From Butyrivibrio sp. LB2008 (GTDB taxonomy: Bacteria; Bacillota; Clostridia; Lachnospirales; Lachnospiraceae): DNA of 64,000 nt. Positions 7,599-15,783 of this stretch are shown here, one piece after another; the stretch's first letter is position 1, and each line of letters starts with the position of its first letter. The DNA is taken from positions 1 to 64,000 of the forward strand of contig NZ_JHXZ01000022.1 of NCBI RefSeq assembly GCF_000621565.1, read 5' to 3'. Position numbers and translations under genes: made by a program. The notes beneath the pieces are model-generated. The model made no database searches, was not told the origin of the DNA, and saw only the letters and a program-made list of their open reading frames with translations.

Positions 7599-10043
7599 AT
7601 GAAGAATAATAAAATCATGAAAATCGTAACAATCGGAATTGCAACATTGATCGCAACAACAAGTATACCTGTAAATGTAATGGCCATGGAAGGCGAAGTT
7701 ATTGAGAGTTCAGAAGATCTTCAGGAGAGCTCAAACGAAGAGTCAAATGAAGATACATATAATGAATCAGTAGAAGAAGCAATGGAAGCTGAAGAAGTTG
7801 CAGAAGAAACTGTTGAGACAGCAGAGGAAGCTTGCGAAGTAGTTGAGTCAATCGCAGACGGAAACGAAGAGGCAGGATTCGAGGCAGTATCTGCTGAGGA
7901 CGGCGGAGCAGTTGCACAGGAAAGCGTTGAGGCATTTGCTGAGGCAGTTGAAAATCTCAACGTAGCAGAGACAGTTAGCGAAGCAGCAGCTGATCTTCAG
8001 GCAGCAGAAGAAGAGCTTGAGGTTGCAGATGAGGCTGATCGCACAGCAGATGAGAAGGCTGTAGAGACTGTTGAGAACGTAGTAGCAGCACAGTATGTAG
8101 CAGAAGAGGCAACAAAGAAAGTTGCTGAGACAAAGGCACAGACAGACGATCTTGTAGAGATCATCACAAACGCAGATTCATCAGCAGAGCAGGTAAGCGA
8201 AGCACTTGAGGCATATGACAAGCTTACAGCTGATGCAAAAGAAGACATCGAGATTAAGAAAGTTATTTTTGAATCACTTTGCGACAAGTTTGAGAATGCA
8301 AAGAAAGAGCTCGAGGGCGCTCAGAAAGTATACGAAGAGACAGTAAAGAGCCTTAAGAGCACAGACGGAAATGTTAGCAAGGCAGCTGAGAAGCTTGAGG
8401 ATGCTAAGAAGAATGTAGAAGTTCTTGCAGAGGCTTGCGACAATGCTAAGGAAGATCTTGAGAAAGAGCAGGCAGCAGTAGAAGATATCCTTGCAAAGAA
8501 GGCTATTTCTGATAAGAACAAGGATTGGAAGACACAGGATAAGCTCATGGAGAGCATTATCAGCGGATATATCATTCCTACTTTCATCGATAAGGATGCA
8601 ACAAATATTACATACACAGAGATGCTCAGAGGATTTGATCGTCAGAACAGCTCATATACTGTTGTTACATATTTAGATAAGGACAACAACACAGTAAAGC
8701 GCTATTTCAACATTGACAGAACAGACAGACAGTTCAAGGACAACGATCAGTGGTACAAGCTTGGAAGCTCAAGAGAGATCGTAGTATACGAGAAGCCTGA
8801 AGAGGATATCACATCTTCAGTTTATCAGAAGAATCACTTTGGAAATCTTAGTGTTACAAGCCAGTTCAAGGCAGATGTAAATTCTGGAAAGTATGATGTA
8901 TATTCATTTGATTATGCAGACGGAACAAACGAGTACAAGTGCATCGATGAGTTGAAGGCCGGAGTTGAAAGCGGAGAGATCGAGTTAGTAGACGGTGTTT
9001 ACTACATGAACGGCACTGCAGCTCGTAAGATCGTTCAGACAACAAGCGGAAATGCAAAGGGAATCAGAGTTTCAACAAAGGATGATGAAGGTCTTAAGGC
9101 ATTCATCGAGAACGCTTCAAAGCTTGTTGAGAAGTATGAGAAGTATGGCGAGAACATCGCAGATGCACAGGACAAGATCGAAGAGGCTTCAGATAAGGTT
9201 GAGGCATTAGAGGAAGCAATCGACGGTATCGAAGAGGACGGACTTAGAGTAGCAAAGGTTGTAACATCAGATTTCGTTGCAGGTCTCAGAACATATGTAA
9301 GCGAAGCAGACATCGAAAGAATTCTTGCAGCTGATTCAGATGAGAAGGCAGTAGAGATCCTTGAGGAGATCCTTAAGAGTGCAAAAGCAGAGCTTGATGA
9401 TGCAGAAGCAGAGCTTGACGAGCTTATCGAGAAGCGCGAAGAGATCGGCAGACAGATCGGACAGAAGGAAGTTGAGGCTGAGGTTGAGACAGTAGAAGAG
9501 ACAGTTGAGGTTGTAGAGGTAGCAGAGACAGCAGAAGTTGTAGAGGCAGAAGAGAACGAAGAGGCAGCAGAGGTTAATGAGACAGAGAACAAGAGCGTAA
9601 TCGAGACAATCGTAGCAGTAATCGCACAGTACTTTGTAAATGTAGAGGCTCCCGTAGTTGCAATTCCTGAATTTGTAGAGAACATCGTAGCAGATAACAC
9701 AAATGAGAACAGAACAGAAAGAGCTTCACGTTCAGAGAGAGCAAACGGTGGAAATGCATCAACAGTAAGACAGAACACAGAGTCAACAGTTAGCGGCGAT
9801 AGCGATATGATCGAGCAGATCCTTGGAGCAAGAAGATACAACGATAATAACAACAATAACAACAAGAACGTTAAACTTGGAAAAATGAACAACGGTAAGT
9901 CTTACACAGGTGTAATTGTTGCAGACGATGCAGGAACACTTGCAAGAGACACAGAAGAAAACAACGTAGAGATGAATTGGTGGTGGATCATCCTTCTCGC
10001 AATTCTTGGAATAACAGAGAAGATCAGACCTATATTCTCATAA
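7599..10043 (+). CDS. Secreted acidic coiled-coil surface protein with C-terminal membrane segment
   Basis: An 814-residue protein with a Sec signal peptide (residues 1-30, ending VMAMEG). Residues about 30-290 and 500-650 are Glu/Ala/Val-rich heptad-like coiled coils. A non-repetitive central domain (about 300-480) holds YTVVTYLDKDNNTVKRYFN and similar strands. A low-complexity Asn/Arg-rich stretch (DNNNNNNNKN) precedes the C-terminal hydrophobic segment EMNWWWIILLAILGITEKI. The WWW start of that segment recalls C-terminal anchors I associate with large Lachnospiraceae surface proteins; there is no LPXTG motif. Codon use is very uniform, suggesting high expression. It is monocistronic, with terminators on both sides and CTTGGAGG before the ATG. 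Function unknown. Confidence 0.75.
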   Translation: MKNNKIMKIVTIGIATLIATTSIPVNVMAMEGEVIESSEDLQESSNEESNEDTYNESVEEAMEAEEVAEETVETAEEACEVVESIADGNEEAGFEAVSAEDGGAVAQESVEAFAEAVENLNVAETVSEAAADLQAAEEELEVADEADRTADEKAVETVENVVAAQYVAEEATKKVAETKAQTDDLVEIITNADSSAEQVSEALEAYDKLTADAKEDIEIKKVIFESLCDKFENAKKELEGAQKVYEETVKSLKSTDGNVSKAAEKLEDAKKNVEVLAEACDNAKEDLEKEQAAVEDILAKKAISDKNKDWKTQDKLMESIISGYIIPTFIDKDATNITYTEMLRGFDRQNSSYTVVTYLDKDNNTVKRYFNIDRTDRQFKDNDQWYKLGSSREIVVYEKPEEDITSSVYQKNHFGNLSVTSQFKADVNSGKYDVYSFDYADGTNEYKCIDELKAGVESGEIELVDGVYYMNGTAARKIVQTTSGNAKGIRVSTKDDEGLKAFIENASKLVEKYEKYGENIADAQDKIEEASDKVEALEEAIDGIEEDGLRVAKVVTSDFVAGLRTYVSEADIERILAADSDEKAVEILEEILKSAKAELDDAEAELDELIEKREEIGRQIGQKEVEAEVETVEETVEVVEVAETAEVVEAEENEEAAEVNETENKSVIETIVAVIAQYFVNVEAPVVAIPEFVENIVADNTNENRTERASRSERANGGNASTVRQNTESTVSGDSDMIEQILGARRYNDNNNNNNKNVKLGKMNNGKSYTGVIVADDAGTLARDTEENNVEMNWWWIILLAILGITEKIRPIFS

Positions 10044-10088
10044 AAAACGTTTAGTAAGAGCAATGCCATTTATATAGTCTTACAATGA

Positions 10089-10130
10089 AAAAAGAGCTGA
10101 CAGTCATTGACGATTGTCAGTTCTTTTTTT
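10089..10130 (+). terminator. Intrinsic terminator of the surface-protein gene
   Basis: The arms AAGAGCTGACAGTC and GATTGTCAGTTCTT surround a short loop and are followed by seven T residues. It lies 45 bases after the stop codon. Confidence 0.85.
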
Positions 10131-10229
10131 GCTGTACAAATGTTTATTAAATGTGTATAATACGTTATGGATATATTAACTATTTAAAACATATAAAAAA
10201 GCGCAATATTGGGTGAAAATGCTGTAGAC

Positions 10230-10661
10230 ATGGGTGCTTGGAACGAATTTTATAGTGCCGAATTATCGGCTGAAATAATTAATAAATACAGTGAAGAACT
10301 GCAAGCTATGGATCATCCGGAGGAAATTTTAAATTTCAGTCTCTTTAAGAACAAGTTTGCTGTTTTTAATTACATAAGAGTAGTGAAACGCATTGGTTAT
10401 CCAAAGAACAGTGTTTTTATCGAAGATCTGATGAAGGGACTTCAGGATGCAAACTGGCCCTTTTTCAATGAATTACTGGAGCTTTTTAAGAGTGCGTATC
10501 CAGAAGAACTTCTTGTAAAAACAATAGATGAATTTCTTGTTGTTGCAGATGATGAAGGCGATTACATGTGGATTTCCGGATTGGCTATGCTGATTGATTA
10601 TTTAGGAGCAGATATTGAGCGCTTCAGGAATAAAAAGATTTTGGGGAAAAGAGAATTTTAG
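10230..10661 (+). CDS. DUF5071-like protein, possible orphan immunity protein
   Basis: A protein of 143 residues from the ATG at 10230; an in-frame TTG at 10209 is also possible and neither has a convincing ribosome site. The pattern FNYIRVVKRIGYPKN followed by GLQDANWPFFNELLELFKS and DDEGDYMWISGL resembles DUF5071, a small family found near polymorphic toxin loci. It is probably a cytoplasmic immunity-type protein; no toxin gene is adjacent. It opens a run of three or four small genes of similar character. Confidence 0.6.
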   Translation: MGAWNEFYSAELSAEIINKYSEELQAMDHPEEILNFSLFKNKFAVFNYIRVVKRIGYPKNSVFIEDLMKGLQDANWPFFNELLELFKSAYPEELLVKTIDEFLVVADDEGDYMWISGLAMLIDYLGADIERFRNKKILGKREF

Positions 10662-10730
10662 GGGAGTTAAATATTAACGCTTATAGCGCGGTTATGAGTC
10701 CGCGAATAAATTAAAGGAGAGAGAAAAGAT

Positions 10731-11168
10731 ATGAAAGAGACATATACTATAACTAATTGCAATGGTGGAGAAGCAGTTGAAGAAGCAGTGGTATACGGTA
10801 TAAGAAAAGGGAACCTTAGATCCTATTTCTACGGAATGGACAGCGATTACAGGATTGTGGGACGTGATACAGGTAGCTGTGATTTAACGGATGTAGGATA
10901 TCTGATCGAAGCGGGTTTATATCCTGTTTTTCAAAAATACGGATTTGGATTGGCCGGACTTACCAAAAGAGCATTGGAAGAAATGATAAATGGCGATCCT
11001 AAGGAATATTCTCAGGTATATCAATATGTAGTGCATGAAATGGGATTAAGAGATAAATATAGTGATTTGCCGTTTACTATAGTTGATAAAGAGTTTATTG
11101 ATAAAATGAAAAAATCTAAAAACTATTCTGGGTCGGAGCTGCTTGAAAGTGTACAAGGAATTGGATGA
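10731..11168 (+). CDS. Unknown small cytoplasmic protein, possible immunity gene
   Basis: A 145-residue protein I do not recognise, with a good ribosome site (AAAGGAGAG) before the ATG. It is soluble and rather acidic, without signal peptide or membrane segment. The last residues, SELLESVQGIG, look like a premature end: the overlapping frame continues as KVYKELDEFTGHSFIK, which would give a natural SELLKVYKELDEF junction. So it may be the front part of a frameshifted gene. Its context, between a DUF5071-like and a DUF4304-like gene, suggests an immunity-type role. Confidence 0.55.
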   Translation: MKETYTITNCNGGEAVEEAVVYGIRKGNLRSYFYGMDSDYRIVGRDTGSCDLTDVGYLIEAGLYPVFQKYGFGLAGLTKRALEEMINGDPKEYSQVYQYVVHEMGLRDKYSDLPFTIVDKEFIDKMKKSKNYSGSELLESVQGIG

Positions 11169-11349
11169 ATTTACAGGACATTCTTTTATAAAAAATATGG
11201 ATTTCTTGAAATACTTTTTTGAGATGGTATTTATGGACCATGATTCCGAAGGGACAATTTATATTGAGAAATTAAAATACCTTGCGGAATATAACGGTGT
11301 CGGAGTTGAAGGAGCCGGCGGACATTATGACCCAAATGAGGAAGATTGA
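11143..11349 (+). CDS. Short overlapping ORF, likely 3' part of a frameshifted gene
   Basis: An open frame of 68 codons beginning at a TTG (11143) inside the end of the previous gene. Its helical content (FIKNMDFLKYFFEMVFMDH) and its end right before the next gene's ribosome site suggest that it is coding. Two explanations fit: a separate gene translated by coupling, or the C-terminal part of the 10731 gene after a one-base indel near 11130-11150. I recognise no domain. Confidence 0.4.
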   Translation: MKVYKELDEFTGHSFIKNMDFLKYFFEMVFMDHDSEGTIYIEKLKYLAEYNGVGVEGAGGHYDPNEED

Positions 11350-11350
11350 A

Positions 11351-12214
11351 ATGACTAAAGATGAAATAATACGTGAGTATTATGATTATATTACAAGACC
11401 GGAAGAGCTTAGGTATAGCCATGACAGATATATGGCTGAGCATGGAATAACAGAGGAAGATACGGAAGCTTACAGAAATAAGCTTATCGCAAACCTTTCA
11501 TATACCCCTTTTGAGAAAAGAGATATCGTTGTTAAAGAACTTATAAAGCCCCTTCTTAAGGAACACGGCTTTAAAACCGGTGGTAATACCTGGTGCAGGA
11601 AAATTACCGATAGTTTAAAGGTAGTGATACACATGGAAGGATATAGATTTTCTTTTGCTGCATCGGGCGCTATATTTCAACTGATCATCAGTTTATTTGA
11701 GAGTAAAGAAAAATTAAAGCCACAGCACGGAATAGGAGAACTCTCCATAGATAGCAGATATTTTTTGCCTTATTATGGAATGGAATCTCCACTATATAAT
11801 GTTTTAGGCTATCGTATCGACGGATACCGCGACTATCTGCCGATTGATATTCCGATTGATGAGGTCAAAGAGTATTTTAGAACCGATCTTGAAAAATACA
11901 TCTTACCGGAACTCCTTAAAATAGAGAGCCGCGAAGACTATGAAAAGATGTATGCCAAGTATGGCAGTGAAAAAAGGTGGAACGATCTTGATATCAGAAT
12001 TGCCTGGTTTATACAGCGAGTAATGAGTACCTTTACTTCGTATCGGGCAGACGGAAAAGATTATGAAGATCTGGTTAATTATAAAAAAGAACTGAAACTA
12101 ACAGGGAAAGAGATTCTTGATAACCTTGATCTGGCAGATGCGATGAGATGTAATCAGGATTTTACTAAATTTGATGCTAAGCCACTTCTCATAAAGCTTG
12201 CTAACGAAGAATAG
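11351..12214 (+). CDS. DUF4304-like protein, possible immunity protein
   Basis: A 287-residue cytoplasmic protein. The start at 11351 is preferred over an upstream in-frame codon (11282) because GAGGAAG lies just upstream and the previous frame ends at 11349. Residues about 57-110 (VVKELIKPLLKEHGFK, then NTWCRK) resemble DUF4304, whose members have a terminus of the type lkpfLKehGFkKkgntf and occur as immunity-type proteins. The remaining 170 residues are not recognised. A 25-base gap separates it from a small membrane protein. Confidence 0.55.
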   Translation: MTKDEIIREYYDYITRPEELRYSHDRYMAEHGITEEDTEAYRNKLIANLSYTPFEKRDIVVKELIKPLLKEHGFKTGGNTWCRKITDSLKVVIHMEGYRFSFAASGAIFQLIISLFESKEKLKPQHGIGELSIDSRYFLPYYGMESPLYNVLGYRIDGYRDYLPIDIPIDEVKEYFRTDLEKYILPELLKIESREDYEKMYAKYGSEKRWNDLDIRIAWFIQRVMSTFTSYRADGKDYEDLVNYKKELKLTGKEILDNLDLADAMRCNQDFTKFDAKPLLIKLANEE

Positions 12215-12239
12215 ACTACAATGCACATAAAGGTGAGAG

Positions 12240-12650
12240 ATGAAAACTATCGCAAAATCGAAGTTCATAACAGGAACACTCATATGTGTTATTGATTGGA
12301 TACTTATCTTTTTTCTGCCTATAACACTTGATAAAATTTTTAAGGGTAAATTCATAGTATTATTATCAATACTCATTCTTACTGCTATAAATTATTTGGT
12401 TGTGAGAAGTACAATTGGTGTAAAAAATATAAAAAACAGCATTATCTGTGTTGGCGGAACATTTTTACTAAACATTATATTTTTTTACTTGATATGCATG
12501 ATTGGTGGTAGATCTTTGAGCGATAAAGTCGGGTTAAACATAGTGATATATATCTATATTATTAGCCTGAGCATTATCTTTTTGCTGGTACCGGTAATTA
12601 TAAGCGGATTGTTAGTTAATAAAAAGGAAAAGGACAATCAAATTTCATGA
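12240..12650 (+). CDS. Small integral membrane protein, unknown
   Basis: A 136-residue protein with four predicted membrane segments (about 15-32, 40-55, 65-87 and 104-127), a short charged N-terminus and the lysine-rich tail NKKEKDN. The ribosome site AAAGGTGAG precedes the ATG. It lies 25 bases after the DUF4304-like gene, so it may share its transcript. No family recognised. Some immunity proteins are small polytopic membrane proteins, but nothing here proves that. Confidence 0.6.
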   Translation: MKTIAKSKFITGTLICVIDWILIFFLPITLDKIFKGKFIVLLSILILTAINYLVVRSTIGVKNIKNSIICVGGTFLLNIIFFYLICMIGGRSLSDKVGLNIVIYIYIISLSIIFLLVPVIISGLLVNKKEKDNQIS

Positions 12651-12688
12651 CTGCATTGGCCAAAATAAACGTTTCAATATTGAAGTAG

Positions 12689-13000
12689 CTTTACGGACAT
12701 TAGAACCCGAAAAATGATGTGTACACGTAGAGATAAGTGAATGTGGGAATGACTTTACGGGCATAGAATCTCGGAAATTGATTTGTGTACGTAGAAATAA
12801 GTGAATGTTGGAATGATTTTACGGGCATAGAATCTCGGAAATCGATTTGTGTACGTAGAAATAAGTGAATGTGGAATGACTTTACGTGCATAGAATCTCG
12901 TAAACCGACTTATGTACGTAGAAACAAGTGAATATAGGATTGATTTTACGGGCATAGAATTCCGGAAATTGATTTATACCCGTAGAACTAAGTTCATGAG
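12689..13000. repeat. Five tandem copies of a degenerate ~64-base repeat
   Basis: Copies are recognised by the anchor TTACGGGCATAGAATCTCGG (or close variants) at 12691, 12755, 12819, 12882 and 12946, a period of 63-64 bases. Each copy also contains GTACGTAGAAATAAGTGAAT, which itself resembles the anchor (TACG..TAGAA), so the basic unit may be about 32 bases. There are no unique spacers, so this is not a CRISPR array. No gene runs through it; the minus-strand open frames here only reflect the repeat. Function unknown. Confidence 0.8.
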
Positions 13001-13039
13001 TTATGGTTCTGCCTGTATATTATGTTGATGAAAAAGTGG

Positions 13040-13340
13040 CAGTTGATTTTATGGCTAAGATTTTGCCTATATCAAGACATTTGAAATATAGGTAGTTGAA
13101 TTAAGCTAAAAACAACTGCTACTATTCCCAAAAGCCTTTATATAGGCATGATTCAAATTCGAAATTCAAATGCCTCTATTCGCGGTCTCCCTGATATAGG
13201 CAGAATAACACCCCAAAAATCAAATGCCTATTTGGACAATATAAAGGTAGTGGCAGGATAGAAGCCTTACGTATAAAAAAGTCTTCCCGTAAAGTCCTGT
13301 AAAATCTTCCGCGTCTTTCGTAAAGTCTTCTTCTAAGGTG
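13040..13340. repeat. Clustered short palindromic motifs in a gene-free stretch
   Basis: The gene-free stretch 12651-13521 continues with short words in both orientations: TGCCTATAT and ATATAGG near 13052 and 13090, ATATAGGCA near 13142 and 13192, AAATGCCT near 13168 and 13222. From about 13270 to 13335 the word GTAAAGTC with following CTTC recurs three to four times. I see no promoter or RNA gene that explains it. Confidence 0.5.
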
Positions 13341-13521
13341 AATTTTACCGGAATACTAAAGTGTGTTATACGTAAAATATCAATATAATGGAGCTTGTGT
13401 AGCGTCTTGTTGACAATTTGAAGAATTATTCCACTTTGCAGAGATGAAAAGTCAGCGAAACACTGCACTAGAAGGATGTTGCCATCCATACAGTAATGAG
13501 AAAAAGAGTAGTGAAAGAATA

Positions 13522-14745
13522 ATGGGTATATTTGATAAGTTTAAAAAGAAATCGAAATCGGATGAAGTGCAGATTAAGGATTTTACAAGCACTGAAGAAA
13601 TAAAGGAGCATTTATTGGGAGATATCCTTCCTGCCACTTTGGCATGTCAGGTGCAGAGGCAGGGTGATGTATTATATCTTCCCGAGCTGAATACCGAACT
13701 GTCAGTCAATGTAAATATGCCTGATCCGCGGCAGGTTGGCCTTGAGTTTTTTGTATTCAACAAGTCATTTGCAAAACACTTTTATGAATATAGTGCAGGA
13801 GCAGGAACTGATACCAGGTCAGCTGTAGGTATGGCAGTATCTTCATTTGTATTCTGCTTCATGGATGGATACAAGCGCATGATCATGAAGGAAGAGCCGA
13901 CAGCTTTAGTTACAGACTTTGCAGGTAAGCATCATGAGTGGAACTGCTATATAAGTGACACAATTTCTGTCGGTATGGGAGATAAGGAAAAAGACTGTTC
14001 AGGTGAGCAAAGATCAGCTTTTTGGGAGCTGCTGGAGCCTGAGCTCAAAAAGCGTTTGGGAAATCAGAGAGTATCATTTGTGAAAGTATATGCTGCGAGA
14101 TTTCCGGAAAATGCCATCGGTGAAGTGAGAATAGATGATGTTGAGATCCATGAGCTTAGTGAGATGGTCCGCAGGATGGCTGAAACATGGAACGTGCAGC
14201 AATTTGTCTCCACAAAGCAGTTTTTCTTTATAGAACAAAACGCCGAGTCCTATATGCCTTCCTTATATGACGGGCCTGATGGATTTCAAAAGATGCGTTC
14301 CCATGTGGTCGAATATCTGAAACTTTTTGCAGCTGCCGATACACAGGAACTCTACGGAAGACTTGGCGAAGATGCTACTGCCAAGATCGGCGATGCAACA
14401 CTCGCTTGGGAATGCTATTGCTTCCTCACAGAAGTAGCAGCAATGAATGCATTCATGGACAAGGTCAAGGTTTCTGACATTGTAAAGCTTGTAAAGGAAG
14501 ATGGAAGCGAGACGGAAATATGCCTTTCAAGTTTATCCGATTACAATATGCTATGTGATTGCCTGAAAGATATAATCAACAAAAGAGATTTCGGCGGCAA
14601 TACAGATAAACTCTGGCAAGAACTTGTCACAACCAGCTCCATATGCAATGTTTTGAACAACGCCCTCAACTCCGGAAGCAAATTGGAGAACCTGAGCATC
14701 TTACATATGTCCTTCATGGTGAGCAAGGATTTTGAGCTGAGATAA
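13522..14745 (+). CDS. Unknown cytoplasmic protein
   Basis: A protein of 407 residues starting MGIFDKFKKK, a common beginning for cytoplasmic proteins; GTGAAAG lies upstream. An in-frame ATG at 13444 would add 26 atypical residues and is rejected. There is no signal peptide and no membrane segment. The middle (YISDTISVGMGDKEKD, later FWELLEPELKKRLGNQ and VYAARF) reads like an alpha/beta protein. It may belong with the immunity-type proteins upstream, but I do not recognise the family. It converges with the gene on the opposite strand at 15118, and a long inverted repeat lies between them. Confidence 0.6.
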   Translation: MGIFDKFKKKSKSDEVQIKDFTSTEEIKEHLLGDILPATLACQVQRQGDVLYLPELNTELSVNVNMPDPRQVGLEFFVFNKSFAKHFYEYSAGAGTDTRSAVGMAVSSFVFCFMDGYKRMIMKEEPTALVTDFAGKHHEWNCYISDTISVGMGDKEKDCSGEQRSAFWELLEPELKKRLGNQRVSFVKVYAARFPENAIGEVRIDDVEIHELSEMVRRMAETWNVQQFVSTKQFFFIEQNAESYMPSLYDGPDGFQKMRSHVVEYLKLFAAADTQELYGRLGEDATAKIGDATLAWECYCFLTEVAAMNAFMDKVKVSDIVKLVKEDGSETEICLSSLSDYNMLCDCLKDIINKRDFGGNTDKLWQELVTTSSICNVLNNALNSGSKLENLSILHMSFMVSKDFELR

Positions 14746-14874
14746 AACCGCGTTGCTTGATTCATAATAGTTCAGTATGCATGTTATAGGCGATTTCCTA
14801 AGGCACAGGGGCGCAAAAGCATACTAAATGATGGCAAAATAGCAATTTTATATGTCCGCAGTATTTCGTAAACA

Positions 14875-15069
14875 GCCGGGGCACGGAGGTATCCGTTTGG
14901 AAATGCGCCGTCTTCGTACGAGGATGATGTTTTTCAAAACTTATAAAGCTGCAAATGCCGATTGTTCTGAGCAACGTCGAAATGAGGCATTTGCAGCTTT
15001 ATAAGTTTTAGAAAAACACACCGCAGACGAAAAACAAGCATTTCCAAACGGATACCTCCACGCCCCGGC
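14875..15069. repeat. 195-base long inverted repeat (giant hairpin 1)
   Basis: The outer arms 14875-14906 and 15038-15069 pair over 32 bases with two mismatches (beginning GCCGGGGC and ending GCCCCGGC). The inner arms 14936-14959 and 14986-15009 pair perfectly over 24 bases (starting AAAACTTATAAAGCTGC), extended by TTTTTC/GAAAAA. It fills most of the 372-base gap between two convergent genes. It encodes nothing obvious and has no transposase. Confidence 0.85.
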
Positions 15070-15083
15070 GTAACAAAAGGCTA

Positions 15084-15113
15084 CCACACAAACGCATGGT
15101 AGCCCTTTTTTTG
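15084..15113. terminator. Terminator between convergent genes
   Basis: The arms GGCTACCA and TGGTAGCC are followed by CTTTTTTT on the plus strand, and on the minus strand the stem is preceded by A-rich sequence. It would stop plus-strand transcription leaving the giant hairpin region, just before the end of the convergent gene. Confidence 0.7.
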
Positions 15114-15117
15114 ATGT

Positions 15118-15414
15118 TTATAATTCTGTCGAATCTGACGGTGTAACGATCATGTTGATTGCTTCTTTTGCGACTTCATAGATTGAAGCCATCTGCTTGA
15201 CATTTTCGTCATCAATCTCGGCAAGTCTTCTATATTGTGAATTGAAATATGCGCTTGCCTGCTCGATGGTAGTACGGGAAATAATGTGGCCGTTACAGTA
15301 CATAGTACCGGTTTCTGCATTATATTTTCCGGATGTACCGCGTGCTTTTTGCGCATCGCCAACGCCCATGGATTTTGCAAGTGAATGAATGAGATCTTCT
15401 CTTTCGTTTGCCAT
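15118..15414 (-). CDS. Unknown small protein
   Basis: A 98-residue cytoplasmic protein beginning MANEREDLIHSLAKSMGVGD. The start at 15414 is chosen because GGGGAGGGCG lies at proper distance; an ATG six codons upstream (15432) overlaps that ribosome site. The protein is hydrophilic, with two short hydrophobic strands in the middle (GTMYCNGHIISR) and a helical C-terminal half. No family recognised. It is transcribed toward the giant hairpin and appears monocistronic. Confidence 0.6.
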   Translation of the reverse strand: MANEREDLIHSLAKSMGVGDAQKARGTSGKYNAETGTMYCNGHIISRTTIEQASAYFNSQYRRLAEIDDENVKQMASIYEVAKEAINMIVTPSDSTEL

Positions 15415-15546
15415 AATACTCGCCCTCCCCATATTCGTTTGTTCCTTTCTAAATTATATCTTATTTAACAGTATTTATACAATACCGCAGCTTTTTAAGT
15501 ATAATTGAATTAATAGAATTTTACAATGGAATATGACATCTTAAAT

Positions 15547-15676
15547 GAAATTACAGAAATCCGCACTGGCTGCGGATTTCGTGAGAACATGATTCAGGAG
15601 TCAACCAAGCCCTATCGACGAAGTTGATTCAAATTGGCTTGGTTGATGCATTCTTGAACTTCATGTTCAAGAATGT
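15547..15676 (+). ncRNA. 130-base structured repeat element, copy 1 (upstream of glpK)
   Basis: The element has three stem-loops. Hairpin 1 (15556-15580) is GAAATCCGCA/TGCGGATTTC. Stem 2 pairs CAACCAAGCC (15602-15611) with GGCTTGGTTG (15636-15645) and encloses a small hairpin ATCGAC-gaa-GTTGAT (15614-15628). Hairpin 3 is GCATTCTTGAAC/GTTCAAGAATGT (15648-15676). A second copy of identical length lies at 38769-38898. The copies differ at ten positions; the three differences in stems all keep pairing through G-U, which argues for RNA read on the plus strand. I do not match it to a known RNA family. Confidence 0.6.
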
Positions 15677-15724
15677 ATATGATACATGAAAGAATAGTCA
15701 AAAAATATATGAAAAACCGGTGCT

Positions 15725-15783
15725 GTCTTGCTGACTTTTGATCAATTACGAAGTGAAATAATACATCAAATTGTCAACAAGAC
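15725..15783 (+). promoter_or_regulatory. Leader stem-loop upstream of glpK
   Basis: GTCTTGCTGAC (15725-15735) pairs with GTCAACAAGAC (15773-15783), with one G-U, and the stem extends inward through TTTGAT/ATCAAA. It ends 28 bases before the ribosome site of glpK. It could be an operator or an RNA element; no terminator-type T run follows. The remainder of the gap 15415-15826 holds the 130-base element. Confidence 0.45.

Noticed and set aside
9035..9892. Minus-strand 285-codon Ser-rich open frame
   Set aside because: Shadow of the Glu/Ala-rich coiled-coil gene on the plus strand; no start signal.
12700..12955. Minus-strand open frames encoding a repeated FYARKVIP-type peptide
   Set aside because: They arise from the 64-base tandem repeat; frames shift between copies and no ribosome site is present.
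12689..13000. CRISPR array
   Set aside because: The whole 64-base unit is conserved, with no unique spacers and no cas genes.
13444..13521. N-terminal extension of the unknown 407-residue protein
   Set aside because: The extension is atypical in composition; MGIFDKFKKK with its own ribosome site is a natural start.
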